From Kumtagia ephedrae (GTDB lineage Bacteria; Pseudomonadota; Alphaproteobacteria; Rhizobiales; Rhizobiaceae), in assembly GCF_003012745.1 (NCBI RefSeq), contig NZ_PXYK01000025.1:24177-88176 (forward strand): DNA of 64,000 nt, in the 5' to 3' direction. Positions within the stretch are counted from its first letter, which is position 1, and every line of letters starts with the position of its first letter. The notes under the pieces are model-generated. The model saw only the letters and a list, made by a program, of their open reading frames with translations. It had not been told where the DNA came from and made no database searches. Shown here in pieces: positions 38,067 to 49,269 of this stretch. The position numbers and the translations under genes were made by a program.

Positions 38067-39624
38067 GGTCTTCCCTGTTCGAATGCCGCGGCGAGCCTGG
38101 CCTTGTCGTCCTGCGTCAGCGCTGCAATGTCCGAATCGCCCGGGCGCCGGCCGCTGCGTATAGCTTCCGGCACCGGCTTCGCGCCACCGGCGCGCTCGGC
38201 CCCGAGATTTGTCAGAATCCTTGCCACCGCCGCGATCGCCCGCGGCAGGCCGTCCGCCGACCTGTAGGCCAGGGGCGTCGCCTTAGGTGTTCCCTGCACG
38301 ACAAGTCCGGCGCCGTTTTCGCCGCCGACGATGACGATGTCGGCCGCCGCCTGCCGGGCGCAGCCCTTTTCGCAGCCGGAGATATGGATGGAAAGATCGG
38401 AGTCGGTAAGGTCGGCGAGCGCGCCAGCGAGGCGCTCGGCGATCTCCCGAGCCGGGATCTTTCCGGAGGCGCAGGCCGGCGCGCCCGGGCAGGCGGCGAT
38501 TCGTGAACGCGGATCGGCGGGGTCGGTGACGAAGCCAAGCCTTACCGCTGCGGCGCGCAAGGCGTCCGCGGAGTCGAGCGAAGGGCAGATCGGCAGCAGG
38601 GTGCGTGCCGGGGCTGGGCGGATGTCGGCGATACCCAACGCCTCCGCGTGGCGGGCGAGGTCGATGAGGGGGGCGGCGTCGATATGGCCAAAGGGCAGGG
38701 TGACGGGGAAGGTGTGGCGGTCGCTTTTCAATCGAACGGTCAAAGGGACAGTACGCTTTGGCAGGGAGGGCGGTGGGCTGCTGGCCTCTATCAGGTCGCG
38801 CCCCTTCGCACCCCCCTCTGTCCTGCCGGACATCTCCCCCACAAGGGGGGAGATCGCGCCGGCCGCCTTGATTTCGCTAGTCGCCAAAGATGGAGGCGTA
38901 GCAAGGTCAACGCTGCGAATCTCCCCCCCAGGGGGGGAGATGTCCGGCAGGACAGAGGGGGGTGCGAAGGGGCGCCAATGGTCCAACCGGCCGCCGACCG
39001 GAAGGTCGCGCGCCCGACCATCGCGCCCGAGCGCCGCAATCGATTGGAGAACCTGCAGAGCGTAGCCGACTGCGGCGTCTTCACCGAAGGGACCGGCTGG
39101 AATCGCCGTCTCTGCATCCCCCGCGATCGCCACTTGCCAAACCACGCCGCCGTCACGCACCTCCGCCGTCAGCCGCACGTCCGCCGCGATCGAATCCAGG
39201 GACACGCTGCCGCCGCCGTCGACCAGGACGGAGACCTTCGGCCCCAGCCGTCCCGCCAAACCCGCCTCGGCAATTGCGCGCCGGATGCGCTCCGCTATCG
39301 GCACCGGATCGGCGATGTCGGCCGGATCCGTCCCCGCCAGCGGGCTCACCTCGACCGGCACGCCGGTGCGCACCGCTATGCCGAGCGCATCGACGTCGGC
39401 GGCGAAGCGCTCGGCGGACGACGCCGAGAAACCGCGGAACTGAAGGCTGCCGCGTGCCGTCACCTCGACCACGCCGTTGCCGTGGCGCGCGGCCGATTCG
39501 CAGAGTCCGATCAGCGACTTCGGCGAAAGTCCTCCGGAAACGGGCGAGAGCCGGATCAGCAGCCCGTCGCCGGTGGGCATCGGCGCCGACAGGGCCGGGC
39601 AGGCGCCGCGCCTGAGGGCCGCGC

Positions 39625-39628
<4 letters not shown>
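38063..39628 (-). CDS. cobG: Precorrin-3B synthase, carrying an in-frame repeat-encoded insert
   Basis: A 521-residue nitrite/sulfite-reductase-like monooxygenase of the aerobic B12 route. The N-terminal ferredoxin-like repeat has RLSPVSGGLSPKSLIGL and TARGSLQFRGF. The C-terminal half has CPGAPACASGKIPAREIAE and HISGCEKGCARQAAADIVI, the cysteines of a 4Fe-4S/siroheme-type site. A Ser/Pro-rich segment between the halves, encoded by a palindromic repeat (38798-38975), makes it about 60 residues longer than P. denitrificans CobG (459). The ATG overlaps the cobN stop by 4 bp. Confidence 0.95.
38798..38975. repeat. Palindromic repeat inside cobG
   Basis: Inverted arms at about 38798-38845 and 38928-38975, matching almost perfectly, around an 82-bp variable centre. 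In the cobG frame it reads APPSVLPDISPPGGEI, a variable middle, ISPLVGEMSGRTEGGA. It shares its arm sequence with the repeat in cobB. Confidence 0.92.
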
Positions 39629-43350
<3,722 letters not shown>

Positions 43351-43406
43351 GGCGCAGTCCTAGACCAAGCCGGCCGTTTGCCACAGCGGCGGTCCGTACT
43401 CCTTCA

Positions 43407-43484
43407 CACCCCCCTCTGTCCTGAGCTTGTCGAATGGACCGGACATGTCCGGCCCATTCGACAAGCTCAGGACAGAGGGGGGTG
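43407..43484. repeat. Near-perfect 78-bp palindrome between cobW and cobN
   Basis: A 78-bp dyad centred at 43445/43446 with one mismatched base pair. It begins CACCCCCCTCTGTCCTGAGC and has TGTCGAATGG as its inner part. It combines the outer end of the cob repeats with the TGAGCTTGTCGAA unit. It would form a very stable hairpin in the operon message between cobW and cobN. Confidence 0.95.
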
Positions 43485-43504
43485 CGAAGGGACGCGGCAT
43501 TCCG

Positions 43505-44542
43505 TCAGCCCGCCAGAATCTTCTCAACCGCATTCCGGTCCAGCCCCTTCAACCCGATCACCACCAGGCGCGAGCGGCGGTCGTCGGCGGCGGTCCAGGC
43601 GCGGTCGTAATAGTGGTTGACGCGCGGGCCGACCGCCTGGACGAGCAGCCTGAGCGGCTTGCCGTCGACGGCGACGAAACCCTTCATGCGCAGCACGTTC
43701 TCGCTCTCGGCGGCGGCGGCGATGCGCCCGGCGAGATCGTCCGGGTCGGTCACCCGCGGCAGCTCGACGATGAAGGAATCGAAATCGTCGTGCTCGTGGT
43801 CGAGCTCGTCGTCGTGATGGGTTTTTCGGTTCTCGATGTCGTCCTCGACGGCCAGGCCAAGGCCGAGCAGCACGGACGGATCGACACGGCCCTCGGCCGT
43901 CGGCACGACCTTCACGGCGCGCGAAAGATGCGCGTCGATCAGGTTGCGGGCGGCCGCGGTCGCTTCGGCGTTCATCAGGTCGCTCTTCGACAGGATGACG
44001 AGGTCGGCGCAGGCGACCTGGTCCTCGAACACCTCCTCGACCGGGTCGTCATGGTCGAGCGTCCCGTCGGCGGCGCGCTGCGCGGCGAGCGCGTCCATGT
44101 CGGAGGCGACCTTGCCGGCGGCGAGCGCCGGGCCGTCGACCACGGCGACCACGCCGTCGACGGTCACGCGGCTCTTGACGCTCGGCCATTGGAAGGCCTG
44201 CACCAGCGGCTTCGGCAAGGCCAGGCCGGAGGTCTCGATGATGATGTGGTCGACCTTCGGCTCCTTGGCGAGGATCTGGTCGAGCGCAGGCACGAAATCG
44301 TCCGCGACCGTGCAGCACAGGCAGCCATTGGCCAGCTCGATGATGTTCTCCTCCGGACAAGCCTCGACGCCGCAGCCCTTCAAAATCTCGCCGTCGATGC
44401 CGACGTCGCCGAACTCGTTGACGATCAGCGCCAGTCGCCGTCCGCCGGCGTTTTCCAGGATGTGGCGGATCATCGTCGTCTTGCCGGCGCCGAGGAAGCC
44501 GGTGACGACGGTGCAGGGGACGCGGTTGAGCGAAGCGGTCAT
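43505..44542 (-). CDS. cobW: CobW-type GTPase (cobalamin cluster)
   Basis: A 345-residue G3E GTPase: Walker A GFLGAGKTT near residue 15, Walker-B-like IIIETSGLALPKPLVQ, SKSD for guanine, and the Cys-rich metal motif NGCLCC. A His/Asp-rich stretch (THHDDELDHEHDD) near residue 255 likely binds metal. CobW-type GTPases are thought to handle cobalt for the CobN chelatase. The start overlaps the DUF1636 stop by 4 bp. Confidence 0.95.
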   Translation of the reverse strand: MTASLNRVPCTVVTGFLGAGKTTMIRHILENAGGRRLALIVNEFGDVGIDGEILKGCGVEACPEENIIELANGCLCCTVADDFVPALDQILAKEPKVDHIIIETSGLALPKPLVQAFQWPSVKSRVTVDGVVAVVDGPALAAGKVASDMDALAAQRAADGTLDHDDPVEEVFEDQVACADLVILSKSDLMNAEATAAARNLIDAHLSRAVKVVPTAEGRVDPSVLLGLGLAVEDDIENRKTHHDDELDHEHDDFDSFIVELPRVTDPDDLAGRIAAAAESENVLRMKGFVAVDGKPLRLLVQAVGPRVNHYYDRAWTAADDRRSRLVVIGLKGLDRNAVEKILAG

Positions 44543-44952
44543 GAAGGGTCCTCGAGGATGGCAAGGGGCGGGATGCGGGCGACCAGCCCGCGCTTGAGGC
44601 AATCGGGGCGGCCGCGCCAAGGCAGCAGGCCGTCGGTCGACGTCGCGAAGAGCAGGGCGCCGGCGACGAGGTCGGGCGCGTCGTCCTCCGTCAGGTCGCC
44701 GAACACGTAGCTCCAGCAGCCGTCGCGCAGCAGAGCGGCGCTGAGGCGGCGCTTGCAGTTGCCGAGGCATTCGGCCTGGCGCACGGCTACGCCGGTGCCT
44801 TGCGCCGTTTCACGGACCTGGTTGCCGAGCAGTTCGCCGGCGCGCGGCCGGGCGTCCGAGCCGGCGGTGTCGCGGCAGGACGAGCAGACGACGAGCATCA
44901 CGCCCTCGACCGGCGTGGCGGCGTCCTGCGACGGAAACGGTCCGATGGTCAC
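44539..44952 (-). CDS. DUF1636 (2Fe-2S)-ferredoxin-like protein
   Basis: A 137-residue protein of the DUF1636 type, with Cys pairs in LVVCSSCRDTAG and RQAECLGNCKRRLSAAL that would bind a metal or an iron-sulfur cluster in a thioredoxin-like ferredoxin fold. It is the first gene after the cobalamin riboswitch, commonly found beside cobW. The start is GTG at 44952 with AGGAG nine bases upstream; an ATG at 44957 gives only Met-Thr-stop (ATGACGTGA), overlapping the GTG. Confidence 0.88.
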   Translation of the reverse strand: MTIGPFPSQDAATPVEGVMLVVCSSCRDTAGSDARPRAGELLGNQVRETAQGTGVAVRQAECLGNCKRRLSAALLRDGCWSYVFGDLTEDDAPDLVAGALLFATSTDGLLPWRGRPDCLKRGLVARIPPLAILEDPS

Positions 44953-45002
44953 GTCATACGGCTCCTCGTCCGGGTCACCCGCCGGACAGTGGGATTGCGA
45001 TT

Positions 45003-45170
45003 CCGACGGCAGGTCTCCTGGCTCGCGGGTTGTCGCCCTCAGCCGCCTTCCCGGATCGCTCCAGTGGCTTTCGGCGCGGGCTTGCCGCCTACAGTTGCGG
45101 GGACAGCTGCGGATTCGGCCGGACGGCCTGACCGCATTCCCTCTTAGCCCTTCCGGAGAAGGGACCGTCG
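45003..45170 (-). ncRNA. Cobalamin (AdoCbl) riboswitch controlling the cob operon
   Basis: On the minus strand the leader reads GAATCCGCAGCTGTCCCC, then GCAACTGTA, GCCACTGG, CCGGGAAGG, and the B12 box GCCAGGAGACCTGCCGTC. A P1 stem pairs GACGG near 45165-45169 with CCGTC near 45005-45009. It lies about 50 bases before the DUF1636 start, so it should shut off DUF1636-cobW-cobN and following genes when B12 is plentiful. Whether it acts on transcription or translation is not clear; no terminator stem was seen. Confidence 0.95.
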
Positions 45171-45311
45171 CGCCTGATGTACGCTCCGGCGGCGGAACCT
45201 GTCAACGCACCCTCGACAGCGGGTCGGTAGTGGACCTGCAGCTCGCCGCACTTCGGTTCCGGAACATGATCGGGCTTGCAAGCCGCTTTCGTCCGACACA
45301 TTTTTGATCCG

Positions 45312-46031
45312 ATGGGTAAAGACGGGATTCCGGTCCGCTCGGAAAAGTCGCTCGACCGCTCCGGTTCGCGCGAGATCGACGATTTCGTGCGGCTGGCGCG
45401 GTCGATGGCGCAGGCCAAGACGGATGCCGGCGGGCGGCTGGTGCTGGCGCTCGACGCCACGATGAGCCGGCAGCCGACCTGGGACATGGCCTGCCGGCTG
45501 CAGGGCGAGATGTTCGACGCCGTCGGCAACAGCGGCGGGCTCGAGGTCCAGCTCGCCTATTTCCGCGGTTTCGGCGAATGCCGCGCCTCGCGCTTCGTGC
45601 GCGACACCGGATCGCTCAAGGATCTCATGACCAGGATCGACTGCCGCGCCGGCCACACCCAGATCGGCAAGATCCTCGCCCACGCCCTCAAGGAGACGGC
45701 GCGCCGCAAGGTGGATGCGCTGGTCTATATCGGCGACGCGATGGAGGAGGAGATCGACGGGCTCGCCGAACAGGCCGGGCGGCTCGGCCTGCTCGGCGTG
45801 CCGGTCTTCGTGTTCCAGGAGGGGCGCGATCCCGTCGCCGAAAAGGCGTTCAAGGAAATGGCCCGGCTGTCGAAGGGCGCCTGGTTCCGCTTCGACCGGA
45901 CCGCTGCCGCGACGCTTGCAAAGCTGCTGTCCTCGGTGGCTGTATTCGCGACCGGCGGGTTGAAGGCGCTGGAGGCGCGCAACCGGCCGGAGGACAGATT
46001 GCTGATCGAACACATGCGGGGTGAAGGATGA
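45312..46031 (+). CDS. VWA-like domain protein
   Basis: A 239-residue protein with a Rossmann-like vWA core: LVLALDATMSRQPTWD (MIDAS-like DxTxS) near residue 40, then QLAYFRGFGECRAS, DALVYIGDAMEEEIDGLAEQ and VPVFVFQEGRDPVAEKAF. No signal peptide or membrane segment. It overlaps the J-domain gene by 4 bp, so the two are co-translated. Function unknown; this pair recurs in Rhizobiales. Confidence 0.78.
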   Translation: MGKDGIPVRSEKSLDRSGSREIDDFVRLARSMAQAKTDAGGRLVLALDATMSRQPTWDMACRLQGEMFDAVGNSGGLEVQLAYFRGFGECRASRFVRDTGSLKDLMTRIDCRAGHTQIGKILAHALKETARRKVDALVYIGDAMEEEIDGLAEQAGRLGLLGVPVFVFQEGRDPVAEKAFKEMARLSKGAWFRFDRTAAATLAKLLSSVAVFATGGLKALEARNRPEDRLLIEHMRGEG

Positions 46032-46726
46032 GCTATGTGATCGGCGGCCTGCTCGTCCTGCTGGTCGCCCTGGCCGCCGTGACCGGCTTCCTGAAATCGG
46101 ACGCCGCCAAGCTGGCGCGCACGCTGCGCACCGCCGGTCCGATCGTGCTCGGGGTCTTCGGCCTGGTGCTGCTGCTGGTCGGCCGGTCGGGGATCGGCGG
46201 CTTTCTGATCTCGGCGGCGCTGGCGTGGTACGGCGCGGCGCGGGTGCAGGCCGGGCGAAAGCCGAAAAGCCCCGGCAAACGCTCCAACGTCCGCACCGCC
46301 GCGCTCGAAATGGAACTGGACCACGACAGCGGGGCGCTCGACGGGCTGGTGCTTGCCGGCCGTCACGAGCAGCGCATGCTGAGCAGCATGACGTTGCGCG
46401 AGCTCCGGGATCTGCGGGACGACCTCGCGGACGATCCGGAGAGCCGCCAGCTACTGGAGACGTATCTTGACGGCCGCTTTCCCATCTGGCGCGAAAACGC
46501 GAAGGCGGACGACGGCGACGGGGAGCGAGCTGCGCCACGTGCGGGCGCCATGACTAAGCAGGAGGCCTACAAGATCCTTGGTCTTGAAGCGGGGGCCTCC
46601 CCGGCGGATATCCGCAAGGCGCATCGCCGCCTGATGCAACGCCTGCACCCCGACCTCGGCGGGACGTCGTTCCTCGCGGCGCGGATCAACGAAGCCAAGG
46701 ATGTCCTTCTCGCCAATCACCACTAA
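46028..46726 (+). CDS. Membrane-anchored J-domain protein
   Basis: A 232-residue protein with two N-terminal membrane segments (about residues 2-20 and 38-58), a charged linker and a C-terminal J domain from about residue 176 (KQEAYKILGLEAGASPADIRKAHRRLMQRLHPDLGG) including the HPD tripeptide. This layout recalls Tim14/DjlA-like J proteins that recruit DnaK to the membrane. Co-transcribed with the vWA gene. Confidence 0.85.
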   Translation: MSYVIGGLLVLLVALAAVTGFLKSDAAKLARTLRTAGPIVLGVFGLVLLLVGRSGIGGFLISAALAWYGAARVQAGRKPKSPGKRSNVRTAALEMELDHDSGALDGLVLAGRHEQRMLSSMTLRELRDLRDDLADDPESRQLLETYLDGRFPIWRENAKADDGDGERAAPRAGAMTKQEAYKILGLEAGASPADIRKAHRRLMQRLHPDLGGTSFLAARINEAKDVLLANHH

Positions 46727-46765
46727 CTCTCCCGATACGAACTACAACTTCGGAAATGCGTGTTC

Positions 46766-48097
46766 TCAGTTCTGGACGGCGTAGCAGCCGATGTTCTGCT
46801 TCTTGAGCTGCCCGCAGGCCTTCCAGGCGGCCGCCTTGGTGTCGAAGCCGGCGAAGCGGACGCGGTGGTAGGTGACGCCGTCCTTGTAGAAGGGAACGGT
46901 GTAGCCGGACGTCGAGGCGAGCACGGACGGAGCCTTGCGCGCCGTCGTTTCCAGCATGGCGGCCGCTTCCACCTTGCTCGGCGAGGAGGCCACCTGAATG
47001 ACCCAGCCCTCCGGCTCGACGGAGGCCGTCTGCATGGCGTCGATGTCGGCGCGCGGGCGGGGCGCCGGGGCCGCATAGGCCTGCTCGACGACGGCCGTCG
47101 TCTCGATTGTCTCGTCCGCGGCTTCGGCGATCTCCGCCACCGCGTCGATGTCCGGACGGGCCTGCGGGGTCGGCGCCTTGCGCTTGGGCAGAATCGCCTC
47201 GGCGATCGCCGTGAACGAGGAGCCGGCGGCCTTGGCCACCAGCGGGCCGCCGCGGCGGCCGCTCGCCCTGGGCAGGTACTTCTCGATCAACTCCGCCATG
47301 TGGCGGTCGCGGCTGGCGCCGCTCTGCCCGCCCATCACCACTGCGACGACGCGCCGGTCGCCGTCGGTGACGGAGGAGACCAGGTTGAAGCCGGAGGCGC
47401 GGGTGTAGCCAGTCTTGATGCCGTCGACGCCTTCGACCTTGCCGAGCAGGCGGTTGTGGTTGGCGATGCGCTGCTTGCCGTACTGGAAGGAGCGCACCGA
47501 GAAATAGGGATAGTACTGCGGGAAATGCTCGCGCAGCGCGATGCCGAGGGTCGCCATGTCGCGCGCGGTGGTGAACTGCGCGGTGTTGGGCAGGCCGTGC
47601 GGGTTGCGGAACACGGTGCTGTCCATGCCGAGCGCACGCGCCTTGGCGGTCATCATCTTGGCGAAACCGGCTTCCGAGCCGCCCAGCATTTCGGCAAGGG
47701 CCAGCGCCGCGTCGTTGGCGGAGCGGGTGATCAGCGCGTAGATGGCGGTCTCGACCGACACCGAGCCGCCGGCGCGCACGCCGAGCTTGGTCGGCGGCTG
47801 CGCGGCCGCCTCATTGGAGAAGCGGACCGGCGTCGTCTTCTTGATCTTGCCGGCCTTCAGCGCCTCGAAGGTGAGATAGAGCGTCATCATCTTGGTCAGC
47901 GACGCCGGATAGCGGCGCGCCCCGGCATTGGCCGAGAACAACGTCTTGCCGGTATTGGCGTCGACGACGACGGCGGCATAGCGCGAATCGGACGCCGACG
48001 CGGCGCCGACGCTGATGATCAGGGCGAGAAAACAGGCCGCGATCGCTTTGGGGGATATGGAAAACTGGAAAAAGCGGACCGCCGTCGCCTGACGCAC
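46766..48097 (-). CDS. D-alanyl-D-alanine carboxypeptidase with SPOR domain
   Basis: A 443-residue class-C low-molecular-weight PBP. Catalytic motifs are SLTK at Ser66, SAN at 126-128 and KTG at 229-231; an N-terminal signal/anchor spans residues 17-34. A Pro/Ala-rich linker leads to a SPOR domain at the end (GWVIQVASSPSKVEAAAML ... VRFAGFDTKAAAWKAC). It trims peptidoglycan pentapeptides in the periplasm and the SPOR domain should direct it to denuded glycans at the septum. Divergent from the phasin gene. Confidence 0.94.
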   Translation of the reverse strand: MRQATAVRFFQFSISPKAIAACFLALIISVGAASASDSRYAAVVVDANTGKTLFSANAGARRYPASLTKMMTLYLTFEALKAGKIKKTTPVRFSNEAAAQPPTKLGVRAGGSVSVETAIYALITRSANDAALALAEMLGGSEAGFAKMMTAKARALGMDSTVFRNPHGLPNTAQFTTARDMATLGIALREHFPQYYPYFSVRSFQYGKQRIANHNRLLGKVEGVDGIKTGYTRASGFNLVSSVTDGDRRVVAVVMGGQSGASRDRHMAELIEKYLPRASGRRGGPLVAKAAGSSFTAIAEAILPKRKAPTPQARPDIDAVAEIAEAADETIETTAVVEQAYAAPAPRPRADIDAMQTASVEPEGWVIQVASSPSKVEAAAMLETTARKAPSVLASTSGYTVPFYKDGVTYHRVRFAGFDTKAAAWKACGQLKKQNIGCYAVQN

Positions 48098-48280
48098 TGT
48101 TACATCCTTTGAATTCTTGTTGCACCGGGAGGCGGCAAAGGTTCCTGCCTCGAACGGGCAGAGTAGGCGGCGGGCGTTACCAATCCGTTTATGGTAACCA
48201 GCGCGTTCATAAATTCGTTCGGGCTTTAGGTTCTAAAATTTGCGTCGAATTCGCGCGGGGCCTTGGCGGGCAAGGGCTCC

Positions 48281-48320
48281 TTGACAATTTTGCGGTGCAC
48301 AATATCTATTTTGCAATGCA
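48281..48320 (+). promoter_or_regulatory. Phasin promoter with two PhaR-like TGC-N3-GCA sites
   Basis: A TTGACA at 48281-48286 and TATCTA at 48303-48308 are spaced by 16 bases, a plausible sigma-70 promoter 25-40 bases before the phasin ATG. TGCGGTGCA (48291-48299) lies in the spacer and TGCAATGCA (48312-48320) lies just after the -10 box. Both fit the TGC-N3-GCA pattern reported for the PhaR repressor of polyhydroxyalkanoate genes. Confidence 0.65.
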
Positions 48321-48344
48321 CGCCATCCATCCGAAGGGACAGCC

Positions 48345-48674
48345 ATGACCACGATGTTCGAAGACACCGGCGCGTTCGGCAAGGAGTTCGTCGACAGCAG
48401 CCTGAAGAGCGTAGCCTCCGTCTCCAAGGCCGCGCAGGCGATCGTCGCCGAGACGACCGACTACACGAAGAAGTCCTACGAGGCCGGCGCCGCGGCGATC
48501 GAGAAGCTGTTCTCGGCCGGCTCGGTCGAGACTGCGTTCGATGTCCAGGCCGACTACGCCAAGAAGACCTATGAGGGCTTCGTCGCCGAATCCGGCAAGC
48601 TGGGCGGTCTCTACGCCGATCTCGCCAAGGAGGCCTACAAGCCGTTCGAATCGCTCGTCTCGCGGGCGAAGTGA
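48345..48674 (+). CDS. Phasin-family protein
   Basis: A 109-residue all-helical protein rich in Ala, Lys and Glu with the phasin pattern SVSKAAQAIVAETTDYTKKSYEAGAAAIEKL and KKTYEGFVAESGKLGGLYADLAKEAYKPFE. It would coat polyhydroxybutyrate granules. A promoter with PhaR-like sites precedes it and an intrinsic terminator follows it, so it is a single-gene unit. No pha synthesis gene is in the window. Confidence 0.9.
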   Translation: MTTMFEDTGAFGKEFVDSSLKSVASVSKAAQAIVAETTDYTKKSYEAGAAAIEKLFSAGSVETAFDVQADYAKKTYEGFVAESGKLGGLYADLAKEAYKPFESLVSRAK

Positions 48675-48711
48675 CGCCCCGTCCGAGCCCTCGTCACCCT
48701 CCCATGTCGGC

Positions 48712-48740
48712 AATCCGGTCGCTCGCGGCCGGATTTTTTT
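48712..48740 (+). terminator. Intrinsic terminator after the phasin gene
   Basis: Stem AATCCGG (48712-48718) pairs with CCGGATT (48729-48735), followed by a run of T. It lies 37 bp after the phasin stop codon. Confidence 0.8.
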
Positions 48741-48931
48741 GCGTTGTCGGGCCTTGCGGACACCGGTTGCCGCCGTGCAATGCGGTCGTGATCGCGACCA
48801 TATTGTCACCCCAATAGAAGGGCTTAAAATCGGTGATCGGAGACCTACATGAGACGGGCGGGCCGGAGGTTCGCGAAAGGAAAGGATCCGTGAGACAAGG
48901 CGGGGAAGCCACGGTGTGGCAAGCGGCTAGG

Positions 48932-49261
48932 ATGCAAGGCGGCGACCAGGACGGGCGAGGACCCGGCCGGGGCACGGCGGTGATCACGCGCACCAAGCCG
49001 AAGACCAAGAAACCCAGTCTCTACAGGGTGCTGATCCTGAACGACGACTACACGCCGATGGAGTTCGTGATCCATATCCTGGAGCGTTTCTTCCAGAAGG
49101 ATCGCGAGACGGCGACCCGCATCATGCTGCATGTCCACAATCACGGCGTCGGCGAATGCGGGGTCTATACTTTCGAGGTGGCCGAGACCAAAGTGGCTCA
49201 GGTCATGGATTTCGCCCGCCAGAACCAGCATCCGCTGCAATGCGTGATGGAGAAGAAGTGA
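48932..49261 (+). CDS. clpS: ATP-dependent Clp protease adaptor ClpS
   Basis: A 109-residue N-degron adaptor: a flexible N-terminus, then the core [46 protein letters not shown] and the end [11 protein letters not shown]. The Asp/Asp and Met in NDDYTPM contact the N-terminal residue of substrates. It hands these to ClpA, encoded 8 bp downstream. ATG 48932 gives the usual rhizobial length; the frame is open further upstream. Confidence 0.95.
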   Translation: MQGGDQDGRGPGRGTAVITRTKPKTKKPSLYRVLILNDDYTPMEFVIHILERFFQKDRETATRIMLHVHNHGVGECGVYTFEVAETKVAQVMDFARQNQHPLQCVMEKK

Positions 49262-49269
49262 GGTCTTGA

